From Fasciolopsis buskii (Eukaryota > Platyhelminthes > Trematoda > Plagiorchiida > Fasciolidae), in contig LUCM01001803.1 in NCBI GenBank assembly GCA_008360955.1, forward strand, positions 155,220 through 219,219: 64,000 bases of DNA, read 5' to 3'. A program made the translations under genes and the position numbers. How positions within the stretch are numbered: the first letter of the stretch is position 1; every line of letters begins with the position of its first letter. Under the pieces are notes generated by a model that did not search any database, was not told the DNA's origin, and saw nothing but the letters and a program-made list of their open reading frames with translations. Below are positions 36,054 to 46,559 of this stretch, one piece after another.

Positions 36054-36735
36054 GTTAATTATACTAATCATTAAGATAGATCGGCATTTACAAAACGAAA
36101 ATTCATACTGCCATTTGGTACAAATCGTTACATGGACACTGGGAGCGTGATATTTCTTACACGGTTGCTCAAGTCTCCGGTTTCTAACCGACATGGAAAC
36201 CTCGGTCGACGATTCGAAAAGATCATACGGATTGGAAACTTGCCAAATGTTTAGAGCTTGATAAATGCCTTTACAACTACTTCGGACGAAATATCAACAC
36301 CATTTTCCAACTGACGGCAGCCAAGCAGCATGCCGGGAACGAAATAAACTGTAATTGTAGCCGCTGGTGTATGACTTACGAGGCACTGATTTATACACCA
36401 ACAGTCTTCTCACAATACCTTATTACTGGTACCTGCTTACTGGAATTCTTATAAATACGATGAGGATTGATAGATTTGACACCAGTTAGTTAGTACAGGA
36501 TTCAAACAGTTTTTGGCAGAAGAGTTCCTCTGGTACTGTGGAATTTTTCTAATTGCTCGAAGTGTTTTCTTCCCTTTTAGAGTCAACAGAAGTAATGGGC
36601 ATCAGATCCGTAAGAGAAATGGTTCATTAGGGCCAGTCGACCTGTACCTCACCATTGAAATATTGTGAAAAGGCTGTATAACGGTTTCATCCGGGCTGTT
36701 AAAAATAACCTCCAGTGCACACAAAACACGACCAA

Positions 36736-36802
36736 GCTGGGACGCGACCCAGCGGCCAGCGGGCACGGGATAAACATCCCGGGGATTAGACCATCCTGGT
36801 CT
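36736..36802 (-). other. three tandem hairpins in a GC-rich island
   Basis: Three perfect stems lie in 67 bases: 36736-36741 with 36748-36753 (loop of 6), 36766-36771 with 36776-36781 (loop of 4), and 36788-36793 with 36797-36802 (loop of 3). On the - strand the order resembles the D, anticodon and T arms of a tRNA, and the third loop sits in a B-box-like GGGTCGCGTCCC. No acceptor stem is visible. It may be a SINE head, another structured RNA or chance in a GC-rich patch. Confidence 0.4.
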
Positions 36803-36961
36803 GGATGTCACTAGGTTGTTGAACTTCAGCCTCGCATAGTTCATCATGTAGCATGTCGTCTATTTTGTGGTACTAAGGGGCGCCGACTACTGACTGACAT
36901 GACATGGAGCATTGATGAGAAGTACATGTAGGCAGCCCACGTTTTGTTGACCTTCATGCCA

Positions 36962-37091
36962 GCACTTGGACAGTCACGCAACTCTTATGCAGGTCAGAGC
37001 AACAGTATGGGTGACACATTCGGGGTCTCAGATTTACGGTGCACGAATAGCAGCCAGCAAAATGAATCATCCGAACCGTGTGATTCGTCTG
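36962..37091 (+). CDS. candidate Ser/Asn-rich exon
   Basis: A T-rich run ending CATGCCAG (to 36961) or GGACAG (to 36973) precedes an open segment reading SRNSYAGQSNSMGDTFGVSD, then LRCTNSSQQNESSEPCDSS. A consensus GTATGT donor stands at 37092. Read in the same frame, the right end is in phase 1, matching the candidate terminal exon at 38009. With the earlier acceptor, the left end fits the 36044 donor of the previous candidate. The Ser/Asn/Gln-rich, disordered composition is typical of nuclear or regulatory proteins. Confidence 0.38.
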
Positions 37092-38008
37092 GTATGTACG
37101 GAGAACCAATCAGAACTAATGCACTAATAGACGGAATTCATGTCTATGTCCGTAATTGTTCTCCTGAGCGATTTCGTGTGCTTGTGTCAGCCGAATCATT
37201 TCGCACAATGTCGATGGGAAACTCATGCTTACCAATGCAGATATAGCGGTAATGAACCAGAGTCCTGCATGTTAACCGTCTTCTGAACGTCTCTAGTTAT
37301 ATCGATGTATCAGGTTAAACCATGTGTTCGTCTTATTAAATGATATATGCGTACTTTAAATATAACCAACAAAAGATTACAAATAAGCGATGGAATTCTC
37401 AAATTGCGCCAGGTATCTATGGCGCCAAAAACAAGTTGGAATCCGTAGGAGTAATTTTCGGAGTCATACAGGGAACGGACAAGACGTAGTACCGACAAAC
37501 CTAATTACGCACATAAATCACCTCGTGGTTGATGTGAGTGGGCAAAACCGGTGCATGAATAGAAACGTTGACACCAAGTGGTGAGAATTTTCTGCACATT
37601 CTGTGGCGACGACGTACACTAAAATCGGATGAGATGATAAAATCTAATGCACTTGTATGCACTTAGTGATCTTTATATTGACTCCAATTAGCAACCTTGG
37701 AACGATTTTGACAGAGGAGTAAAGCTGCGAAAGTTTTAAGCAAGCATTACTCTAATATTGTGAAAAAATTGAAGCTATAAAGAAGCTGCCATCCGCTGCA
37801 TAACGCACTGCCTTGGTTATGTCACTCCAATGAAAAAAAAACTGGTTCAAACAGATAGAGAAAGAAGCCTACAGCAGATCCAAAGGAAGTTGACAAACGG
37901 TTCGCAATCTGCAATCGTTGTGGTTGCTACTGTCCACGAAGAACTCCATAATATCCGTGTGTCACGAGTTCGGGAAGTATTTTTTTTCTTTCTTTTCTAT
38001 TCGAACAG

Positions 38009-38076
38009 AGTGTAATTTACTTATTACGGCAATGGCACCATCATCCAGTCGTGATATGAATTCCAATTCACCGTAA
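38009..38076 (+). CDS. candidate terminal exon
   Basis: A very strong pyrimidine tract (about 37980-38008, ending TTCGAACAG) is followed by an open segment reading CNLLITAMAPSSSRDMNSNS, then Pro and TAA at 38074-38076. It joins in phase to 36962-37091 with a Glu codon across the junction. The Ser/Asn-rich character continues. This is among the better acceptors in the window, although T-runs of this kind also occur by chance. Confidence 0.35.
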
Positions 38077-38079
38077 AAT

Positions 38080-40270
38080 TTCGAGCATTAGTCTTCGTAA
38101 TTGCATCTTCTCACTATGAGTCGGTTTGCGCTTCGATAGATTTTCACTGGAGTTGGACCTCGTTTGCAGAGCACTGATATGCCGCTCTTATTGTGATACC
38201 ACAACACAAGTGATGCTACAGTCTAGGCTGGAATCCTGCCTAGGCCTAGTCGGGACTATCATTCTCGTGATTGCCCACTAATCACTTACTAACTAATTAG
38301 AAAACCAGATCTAGATTAGATAAAAGGTTCCTTGTGAACTAAAGAAACCCGCTCACATAATTAAGTGTTATATCTGATAGACTAGGTCTCTGTCGCACCA
38401 GCCTGGTGAGTAGGCAACTCGTTTCTCTTCATTGTTCCTCCCACTCGCCACTGTGACTGTAACACAAAGTCGTATCTCAACGATGCAGATGAAAATCCAA
38501 GTAACTTAAAGTACTTGCTTAATGCATCCCATTCCTCCTTCGTTTGACGTCACGAGAAACGAAACCCATCAGTAAAAGCAACCGTTCCAGACAGAACAGC
38601 TGATTAGACCGAAAATACCACAAGTTTCCAAGGTATGAGAGGAAGATGTTATCGAGCAAATGGGAACCTAGATGAGACAAGTAATAAGTTTTTGACAGTC
38701 TTGCTCAAGGAAAATAAGATCATTTTTCATTACCACTCTTATCGTGGTCATCACCATCCGAATCTTAATCATCATGGAAATCGATATTTTGACTAGTTAT
38801 TGTTCCAGTTTCACACTTCATTCCCAAATTCGATGCCTCGGAACCTGTTTGAACCAAGGAAGTCTCACTAACAAAGCAGCAGATATTCACTTCAGTAATT
38901 CAAATTTGACAGTTGAATCCCAAAAATACGGCTGGTCAGAACACATACATGATTGGCCTCTTCGTCTGTATTTAGATCTCGACACTTTTACACCGAAATT
39001 TGAAGCTAATTTTTCCACCACTATTCTCATCTTATAATTCGAATTTTTCTACGATGTACAGTGGCTTTTGGTCACCGCCTGAATCAGCCTTGCTCTCGTA
39101 CGGTGAGGCTGAAACGGGAAGTCTAAGGCCGTAAACGCGCAGCTTCAAAAAGTAAAAATTCCGCACCGAAAAACCGACAACTATGTGCAATTGCAGATTC
39201 ATTCATCTCTTGCAAGTAAAATTTAAACTTTAGCTATTCGGCTTGGTTAGGAAATTAATGCGTCGAGCCCACTACACATTCTACGCTTTTAGTAAATCCG
39301 TTTTTGTCATTCCACTTTTAGCGCTTGATTCAAAATGCACGTTAGAATTCCCTTCGATAAGATTACGATTAGGAACATACGTTTTTGGTGAAATTCGCCT
39401 GAGCTGCATCCATAATAATTTGAATAGTTTTGCCGTCATTACCTTGGACATCCGTAGTTGAAAGTAATATTAATTGACAGGCATCAGTAGTTGATTTTTT
39501 GATTTGGTCGAATTTCGAATTTTTTGGTAAGATGTATAATGTGACATTACTCGTCGATTCCCAGGATAAACATTGATGCGGACCACCGGAATGGTCCAAG
39601 ATTCAAGTGCTTTTGTTTTCTGAAATGTTACACGATACCAAATCCATCTCCCTGGACAACCTCTCAAGTTCTGATTGAGTTGGATAAGATTTCGATTTAC
39701 GGCACCAGTGTCGATTCCCGGCGGTCGGCGGACGATTTCTGGTTTGCCCATTTCAAACCGAAAGACTTAATAAACCACCGTTCGTTTATCACCGAGGAAG
39801 TCCAATTGGAATTCTTTTTGAACCGAATTCCGATTTAGTAACAGCGGAAGCCAGTCTGAAAATGATAATATTGGGCGCAATCAAATACTCACCAGAAAAA
39901 TATTTTATGGCAAACCTACCTGATATCGGGAGGTTGTGGCGACTGCATTACGAGAATATTCGAATGTTATCAACCATCAAGTACTAGTCAGTCATGCATC
40001 TTTTCCCCAACTTTTTAGGTCAGGAATATTTCGTTTCATCAATAGTTTTTCTTTTGTTACAAGCAAGGACAGTGATGGACTTATGACATATGCTGACAGT
40101 GGAAATTAGTGAATGCAAACTCGAATGTCACCCGAAACGCTCGAATCATTTCGGGTTTCCTCCTTGAGAAAAGCCCGGTACGTGTCACTAATGTGGTCAG
40201 AATATTACTGGAAATCCCAAAACTGCGCTCAAGCGACGCATCAGTAACTGTGGAGGCGAGGAAGCAATAG
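38080..40270. other. no confident gene
   Basis: Open frames at 38744-39037 and 39222-39461 (the latter after TTTAAACTTTAG) look protein-like but have no donor or family support. On the - strand at 39.55-39.72 kb a segment resembles + strand 15.26-15.37 kb at low identity, which may be an old shared repeat. Confidence 0.4.
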
Positions 40271-40273
40271 TAG

Positions 40274-40375
40274 ATTTTGGATGCGTCGGAAGCACGCGGA
40301 CCGTATGAAATAACTCCCGGAAAACGCATAAAATTAAAGACAGAATGTTGTTTTCGCAGACGACTATATGTCATG
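40274..40375 (+). CDS. candidate exon upstream of 41.18 kb
   Basis: A 102-nt open segment reads LDASEARGPYEITPGKRIKL, then KTECCFRRRLYVM. A good GTAAGA donor follows at 40376. The acceptor (ATAGTAG) lacks a pyrimidine tract, which is the weak point. Both ends are in phase 0, so it can join the candidate terminal exon at 41176. Confidence 0.28.
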
Positions 40376-40737
40376 GTAAGAGACAGCCGTTTCGGTTGGG
40401 TAAAACGTGTGATATTTGCGAAAAACGCAATGACTTTTAGTCAAAATGTAGTGAAAAGAACAACTGAGTAGAGTTCGTTTCATGCTTTCTGACGTCTAAA
40501 TATTGATGTGATCTGCGAATTACAGACTGCACAAGCGGATATCGTTTTTTCACTGTCCTGTCTTCATGCAATCGATATGCAAGTGTAGTCACTACAAAAG
40601 ACCATAGATTTTCGATTTAACTTGGAATTTACTAGAAAAAAGATGGGGATTTCTTCTCAAGAATTCAGTACAGCACACTAAGATAATTTATGTTGGCTGT
40701 GAGTACAAGTAACAGTTCCAAAATGTACTTAGATTAA

Positions 40738-40923
40738 TTGGGTTATTTTCAAATGATGATCACCGTATGTGTGGACTGTTCACGCACACATATTCAAGCA
40801 TTCATTCACTTAGATATCCCAGTCAAAGAACTCGGATTAGGCCGTAGAAAAAAGTTCTTCGATGCAAAGTCCTTGTATAGTCTGACATCTTTCTTTCGCT
40901 CTGTCATAACGAAACAATCCTAG
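40738..40923 (+). CDS. possible small ORF or exon
   Basis: A frame of 61 codons includes MMITVCVDCSRTHIQAF and a basic C-terminal half (LGLGRRKKFFDAKSLYSL). ATATCCCAG at about 40823 could be an acceptor. No family motif is present. Low confidence. Confidence 0.15.
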   Translation: MGYFQMMITVCVDCSRTHIQAFIHLDIPVKELGLGRRKKFFDAKSLYSLTSFFRSVITKQS

Positions 40924-41175
40924 TAACAATAAAACTAGGACAGGAAATGTGAGCTCCAAACTGTGCCGTTATCGTTGTAAGTGAAGCTGTTTTACCCGCA
41001 GCATTTTTGTTCGTGATTCCGTAGTCATTAATTCAGTGGTATCCTCTTGTTGTCAAAATAACACGACTAAACCAAAGAGGCACCACCGCTGCAAAAATGA
41101 CAACAGCCTCGATACCAACAACGATAAAGGAGAAAAAATAATAGCAACTTCAGTGTATTGCTGCTCACATTCCAG

Positions 41176-41376
41176 GCTGATCGTGTGAATCAATGGTTAA
41201 ATGATTCCGTATGCGGAAGTGCTCAGCCGATCGAACGAACATATCATCCAACTTGTCAGGACTATCTGGCAGTCGATATTCATCTTTTCCTAAATAAGCC
41301 TCCACTTCCCTGGTCGATTGTTTGTAGCGCGTCAACTGGGAGTCGCGAAACAGAAGACTACCATCGTAAAAGTTAG
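41176..41376 (+). CDS. candidate terminal exon, unrecognised protein
   Basis: The acceptor is good: GTGTATTGCTGCTCACATTCCAG ends at 41175, with a clear pyrimidine run. It is followed by 66 open codons and TAG at 41374-41376. The reading is ADRVNQWLNDSVCGSAQPIE, then RTYHPTCQDYLAVDIHLFLN, then KPPLPWSIVCSASTG and a charged end. Three Cys residues and aromatic-rich content suggest a folded domain, but I do not recognise it. It is in phase with the candidate exon at 40274-40375. This is one of the better host exons here. Confidence 0.42.
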   Translation, partial: ADRVNQWLNDSVCGSAQPIERTYHPTCQDYLAVDIHLFLNKPPLPWSIVCSASTGSRETEDYHRKS

Positions 41377-41529
41377 TTACCGACCTGTTGACGGACAGAC
41401 TGTTTCAGTTCGAAGTTTTGTATTAACATCCATGATCGGATTTTGATTCCGTTGGCCGTTCCCTGAATGTTGGGTTATTGTTATTGGTGAATCGGCTTGT
41501 GTGATTTGCTTCAAAAGGCACATTAGTGC

Positions 41530-41592
41530 TAGCAAGAATCAAACCAGCGAAATTTCGCTTGCTTAGCAGATGCTCTTACCGCCTGAATAGGG
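41530..41592 (-). repeat. tRNA-like sequence with A and B boxes
   Basis: On the - strand, TATTCAGGCGGTAAGAGC (A box and D arm, 41589-41572) is followed by CTGCTAAGCAAGCG, like an anticodon arm. TGGTTTGATTC (B box, 41546-41536) comes next. This is the most tRNA-like stretch in the window, but the anticodon stem and acceptor no longer pair. SINE head or tRNA pseudogene. Confidence 0.45.
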
Positions 41593-41599
41593 ACACCAG

Positions 41600-43485
41600 G
41601 GCCTTCCAATGCGATTTAAGCATACGAACGTCCAACATTGCACACTAAAATTAGAAGTATACAGAAAAACGGATCTCGTTTTCTCAGCAAAGTGATCCGT
41701 CTTTTTGTATTCACGTGCACCTCACAAGCAAGAGCCGCGGAAGCATTGTGTATTCTTGTCAAGACCGAATACTAAAGCGTAGTCCTCGAGCACGAACTGG
41801 GACACCAAACTGGAGCTAACAGTGTATAGTGGACAACTGTCGGTCCGAGGCGATCCAGTCTGGATCTCGACGGTATGATGAACTTAAACACCGGATGAAA
41901 CAACACATGTAATCGGGTTTTCATGCCAGGGGTTGCTTGTCACAGGGACTGACCCTAAAATCACGTCACCAAGTTTTCACTACGTCCGTTCATTTCCTGT
42001 CACAAAAGTGATCTTTTAGTTAAATCGTCTCAGATGAAATCTATACACGAACTCACCCATGCGGTGCTTTCTGATGCAATATATTGTAGACATCGTGAAA
42101 TAACTGCCGTGAAATAACTGCCGCCGAAGAATGTGCATCGAGTCAGTCAGTGACAGTCAGCATTGTATTCTGCTCTGCCAGGCGACCCAATGGTCCCAAT
42201 TTCGCTGGTAACAAACAGAGTGATCGAAAGTGGTAGCTGACCTGGGATTGTCTAGTTAATCTCATAAGCACATCAAAAAGGGAATAGTCGCTGAACAAGC
42301 TCGTGTCCGATGCTTTTTGTGGCCTCACTGTTCGGTGTTAAAGGGGATTAGGAACGAAGTAGGTACAGTGGAACTAGAAGTTTGCTCGTTTGGCCCAAAC
42401 CAGATAGCGAATCCAAATAGATCGGTATCATTAGTATTGCTTTTTCTTTGATAAGTGATACATAAATCAGAGGAGCTTTTTTGTTCCAAACTAACTGTTT
42501 TTGAGCCCATGACGAAGGATGGCGTAAACGAGCTGTACGAACATGGTATTTAAGCAGCCCTGGCTATCTTTTGGAGAGTCATTAGGCTGGGTGTAACGCT
42601 ACGGTCATATTTACCTGCTGGTTTGGCTCTGCAAGATCTGGGCAGGTTGCAAGAAATTGCTTGCAATAGTTTTGTGTTCAGTCAGTCCAGAGGATGCTTA
42701 CGTGCGCTTATGAATAGGCTCAGTTTACTAGACAAATAAATGTGCACGGCATGCAGAATGGTATCACAGAGTCTGGCATTCCATTCCTAATCGTAAGTAC
42801 AAAATTAGCGTGTACGTGAAACGAAATTGGAGTTTCGCAGGCCAGAAATTTACAATTTCAAGGTCCACTTCGTTGAATCCCATCACGCTGAGGGAATACA
42901 CATCTTCATGTGTGCTTGTGTGTAACCCCCGGTTCGATGCAAACTACAATAGGAAATATGCCTAAAAATCTAGAGATTGGAATGTGTCACATTTCCCATT
43001 GTCCATTGAACTGACCTGCTCGGTACTCATTTTCGAGTTCTGAATGGAACATGAAATTTATTTAGCTTCAAATGAAAAAGAAAGAAAGGCATGCTAATAA
43101 ATGATCATTGCTGCATTTCTAAAGCCCCCCCTCCAAGTAAAATTGTGTTCTGCGAAAAATTAGGCTGATGAAATTTGATGTGCAGCATTCAGTTTAACGG
43201 TTGAACGACTCTTAACCAGGTGTAAGCAATGAAAAACTAAGTCTTATTCTCGAGAATTTCCTGATGCCATGAGGAGTGCTATGTCGTATCTAATGATAAT
43301 CCGAAGGCCAGAGATTCGAAGGCGACTAGTGACGTCAACTTCGAACGAGGAAAAAGTGAAGTGAGTGTTTCATTACCTGAAAATTGGTTACCAGTTCTTC
43401 GTCATTCTCAAGGTCTGAGGGACCATATCTATGGGCAGTTTCTTTAATCCGTACGTACTCAAATGAGTTCGTTTCATCCCTATTT
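41600..43485. other. no gene; 14-bp tandem duplication
   Basis: CGTGAAATAACTGC occurs twice in tandem at 42094-42121. A tRNA-like pair lies at 42.88 kb (listed). Open frames at 42.14-42.51 kb on the - strand have no motif. Confidence 0.5.
42883..42942 (+). repeat. tRNA-like A/B-box pair
   Basis: ACGCTGAGGG (42885-42894) and CGGTTCGATGC (42930-42940) lie about 45 bases apart in the order and spacing of a Pol III promoter. Probably a SINE head. Confidence 0.4.
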
Positions 43486-43490
43486 TACAG

Positions 43491-43552
43491 TGTTTTCAAA
43501 ATGGGGAGTTTGCCCAGATTTCCGCTGCCAGCTCAAAGCAAAATACCTTCCA
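43491..43552 (+). CDS. candidate exon 1 of a gene near 44 kb
   Basis: The acceptor CATCCCTATTTTACAG (to 43490) and a donor GTAACC at 43553 bound 62 nt. The frame that fits the next exon reads CFQNGEFAQISAASSKQNTF and ends in phase 2. All three frames are open, so this is weak as coding evidence by itself. The following 114-nt intron would end in a long pyrimidine tract. Confidence 0.3.
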
Positions 43553-43666
43553 GTAACCTCGTCGCATTGCCAAAACTTAGTTAGGAAAATCTCAAGTTAC
43601 ATTGCTTGGGTTTTGTTATTTTTTTCCACCTTCCACGACTATTTCTGTAACATCTTCTCCTGCTAG

Positions 43667-43812
43667 TTCCGAATTAATTACTGGTCCAGAGTTACATACT
43701 GTCGTATCTGCTTTGGCCTACTTAATGAATACTGAAGCACGAACATTTAAAGTTGATTTATTACATGATCTACGCACAGATGCAGTAGCAGGAGTATCCT
43801 CTAAGGCCGCTA
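43667..43812 (+). CDS. candidate exon 2, abutting a SINE
   Basis: About 45 bases of pyrimidine-rich sequence ending TCCTGCTAG (to 43666) precede an open segment. It reads SELITGPELHTVVSALAYLM, then NTEARTFKVDLLHDLRTDAV, then AGVSSKAA. It joins in phase to 43491-43552. The helical, acidic-basic pattern looks real, but no family is recognised. The donor is uncertain: GTATCC at 43794 ends in phase 0, and GTTCAC at 43813 ends in phase 1, which would fit the next exon. A SINE begins right at this edge and may have altered the splice site. Confidence 0.38.
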
Positions 43813-44012
43813 GTTCACACCCCACCTGGCTGGGAAGCATTCGGAGTGGAACTGAGCCCCAATTGGCTTCAGCAGGCGACTTGGGGCAACGAATGGCATC
43901 GAATGGCCATCTGCAGCCAGTATGACCCACGGACCAGAGATTCGAACCTACGACCATTTTTGGGTTTCGGTTGCTTAATGCGTTTGAATGCCACCAATCA
44001 AACCGCCCTTAC
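43813..44012 (-). repeat. tRNA-derived SINE (clearest copy)
   Basis: On the - strand an A-box-like GCGGTTTGATTGG (about 44006-43994) is followed about 47 bases later by the B box GGTTCGAATCTCTGG (43948-43934). The body then reads TCCGTGGGTCATACTGGC and GGCTCAGTTCCACTC, and ends near 43813. The post-B-box segment resembles that of the copy at 49.74 kb. It has the hallmarks of a tRNA-derived SINE and is GC-richer than its flanks. Confidence 0.6.
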
Positions 44013-44028
44013 TAGTGTTTAATCATAG

Positions 44029-44082
44029 ATTTTTGTCAACAACCTGGCGTCGAGCTAATCGGTGGCAAAAAACAACAGTTCG
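44029..44082 (+). CDS. candidate exon 3 (54 nt)
   Basis: This is a short segment between AATCATAG and a consensus GTAAGT donor (44083). In the frame that leaves phase 1 at both ends it reads FCQQPGVELIGGKKQQF. It could link 43667-43812 to the terminal candidate at 46404 with Ala across the last junction. Confidence 0.28.
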
Positions 44083-44246
44083 GTAAGTTGTACATGACTT
44101 AGTACAAGGTCCTTACTATAATTAAGATCCCTTATCCCACAGAAATTGCCCTACTTTTATTCTGAGCTGATGTGGAGGTTTTAGAGTTACAAGTACGATT
44201 GCATGTGATTAGAATTGTTCTGTTATCATTGTTTTTTACTATTGCA

Positions 44247-44287
<41 letters not shown>

Positions 44288-44288
44288 C
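44247..44288. repeat. TTA microsatellite
   Basis: About thirteen uninterrupted TTA units. The poly-Ile, poly-Leu or poly-Asn open frames through it are artefacts. Confidence 0.95.
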
Positions 44289-44289
44289 A

Positions 44290-46400
44290 CTTTTGCTGAC
44301 ACTGTCACTTCTAAACCAACGGAATTGCCATTGCGCTCTTCCCACTTGGCAAAGCCGATCCTCTGCGTCCGTACACCAACCAGTCATGAAGGCAGTCGCG
44401 TACGTACACCGATAGACAAACAAACGAGTACAAATGTAAACAAACCGCTCGTGTTTGTCTCTTCACTATCAGCTGCGAGTGCCTTGATAAGTCCGTCCGT
44501 GTACGTGTGTCTCAGACTAAATGTTTTTGTCTGTGTTTGCTTGTGTATACGCGTGCATGTACAATTTTTGTTAGTGAGTGTTGTTACCACGGGATGAAAC
44601 GGGCTTTGGAGGAGCTAAGTTGCCATTTTTCCCCCGTCTAACTCAGATCAGTCGATTCTGAGATGCATACGACTAGCCCACTGCTAATTTTGGTATCCAG
44701 CCCATCAGCTGCTCGCCTTTTGTGCGGCTGTAATCAAATTTTGGCAACATGCCCAATGAATAAGCTCAGCCTTATCTAAGACTGGAGGCAACGGACTGGG
44801 TCGACGCTCCGTGCTGTTACGAAGTTTGAGTAGCGTAAGATTATATTGCCGTTGGTGCACTTTTGACAAGCCGAACGTTCTGTCGTGTGTACGTGTTTGT
44901 GTGCATGCATTTATGTGTTTGTAGCTCTAAACATTGATAATGCTGTTCACTGTCTCATTAGCATTGTCAACACACTTGGTCTTCACAAATTTTGACAAAA
45001 CAGCAAAGAAATTGCCCATGAAAACTTCACTTCTACTAGTTTAGACTGAACGGGAACAACGGAAATAATAAAGTGAATTCGAAGTCCGTTTTCGATTGAT
45101 TTTTCGCAATTGATCTCACGGTTTTTGTACCTACAAAGTATTACCTCTTATCTGTAGTGATATTACGTAGATGTAATTCATTTGCCCTTATCCGCATACC
45201 GCGCACCAGTGAAAAGCGGAAAGTTTAACTGCACAGCTGTTTCATCCAAGGCTTGTTAAAATGTAATGGCCGATGTGCCCATTTATCTTGCTGGACCCTG
45301 CGCCGGCCGAATATGAACTGAACACCCATTCTTCAAACTGATAGCTCCAAGTTTCCTTCAACTGTTTTCGGGAAGACCTTCTTTCGCTGGCATTTAGGGG
45401 TTATTGGGTAGTTTGGTCTCAGACGCCAACGGTGGATAACAAACTATGAAATCAATGAGTTCATTTTACTTCGTCAAACGACCATATCTCGTCAGCAGAT
45501 ATTTTCAGGTGAACTAAAGTTAAATCAAGCAGATCGATAAGATAGAACATGTCCGACAAGTTTTACGTGAGTGCCTTATGTATTTTAACAGCCCGATCAG
45601 TATAGCTCGAATATTGTCCACCTGTCGTCTGTCTGAACGTTCCTCACACATCACCCAGCCCCACTGATTGTAATAGATGTGTCCGAAATCCGGACCGACA
45701 CGGACACAATCTGTCACAAATGGTGAATGAAAGCAACCACATTTACGGTCCTGGACATGTTTCGAACAGTTAGTGGTTTCGCGTAACACAACTGTTGCGT
45801 TTATCACGGAGGTGCATGCATGTCCAGTTCAGTCACCCAGTTCACTGATTTCGATCTGGTCAAGACCGATTTATTCGCGTGAGAAAACATTTAAACACTG
45901 TCCGCATTCGTGAATTTATTTCTCAACCGATTCGTTTGTGCAAACAAGAAGCAACCTGCCAGCTGCGTTGACCTAACGTTACGATCAACAGTTGTTGACA
46001 TTTAGTCAGAGGACTCAACAAGCTGCAGAGATGGATCGTCCGCGGCGTACTGGACTGATAAGCAACAGGCAAGGAGTACTTAAAATCTCCGCATTGAAAG
46101 CCTCCAATAAAAAGCTGCGTCTTTATAAAGTTTTAGAATTTCTAGGCTCAATGAACAAACTAAGGGGAAAGGTGTAGTCATCTTAGCTTCTTTACCAGAG
46201 TGCTTAAATGGGTGTACCAAATTCAAAATACATTCCGAGAATGAAATTGCGTCCTGATTTTATAGTACACGCCTAAGTAGATCATACTCAACTATTTACT
46301 TGTGGTCTGATACAAATTATGCAGACTTTTAAACTCCAAGACTGCGGTGTAACCATCGGAGTGGATCGCTTTAATAGCATCGCTTTGTTTTTTTTCTTTA
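44290..46400. other. no feature recognised
   Basis: GT-rich patches occur at 44.52-44.57 and 44.88-44.92 kb. Open frames have no motif. If the 43.5-46.6 kb gene model is right, this is its last intron. Confidence 0.5.
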
Positions 46401-46403
46401 CAG

Positions 46404-46552
46404 CTTACGGAAAATATAAGTTTCATTTACGGAGAACAATCGAATGGGACAGTCTCCGACACAGGAAAGATTCCAAACCGGGCGCCCATCGTAAAATGGA
46501 AAAAGATTACGCCCACTGTTGGAAGAGGTTGTTCGATGTGGGCATTGTTTAA
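46404..46552 (+). CDS. candidate terminal exon, basic C-terminus
   Basis: A strong pyrimidine tract (GCTTTGTTTTTTTTCTTTACAG, to 46403) opens a frame reading YGKYKFHLRRTIEWDSLRHR, then KDSKPGAHRKMEKDYAHCWK, then RLFDVGIV, with TAA at 46550-46552. It is rich in Lys, Arg and His. Its phase fits the 44029-44082 candidate. No family is recognised. The acceptor is among the best in the window. Confidence 0.38.
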
Positions 46553-46559
46553 CACAGAC

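Noticed and set aside
42094..42121. A CRISPR-like or satellite array
   Set aside because: Only two copies of a 14-base unit in direct tandem, with no spacers.
44172..44597. 141-codon + frame with poly-isoleucine
   Set aside because: The core is the TTA microsatellite, and the flanks show no family motif.
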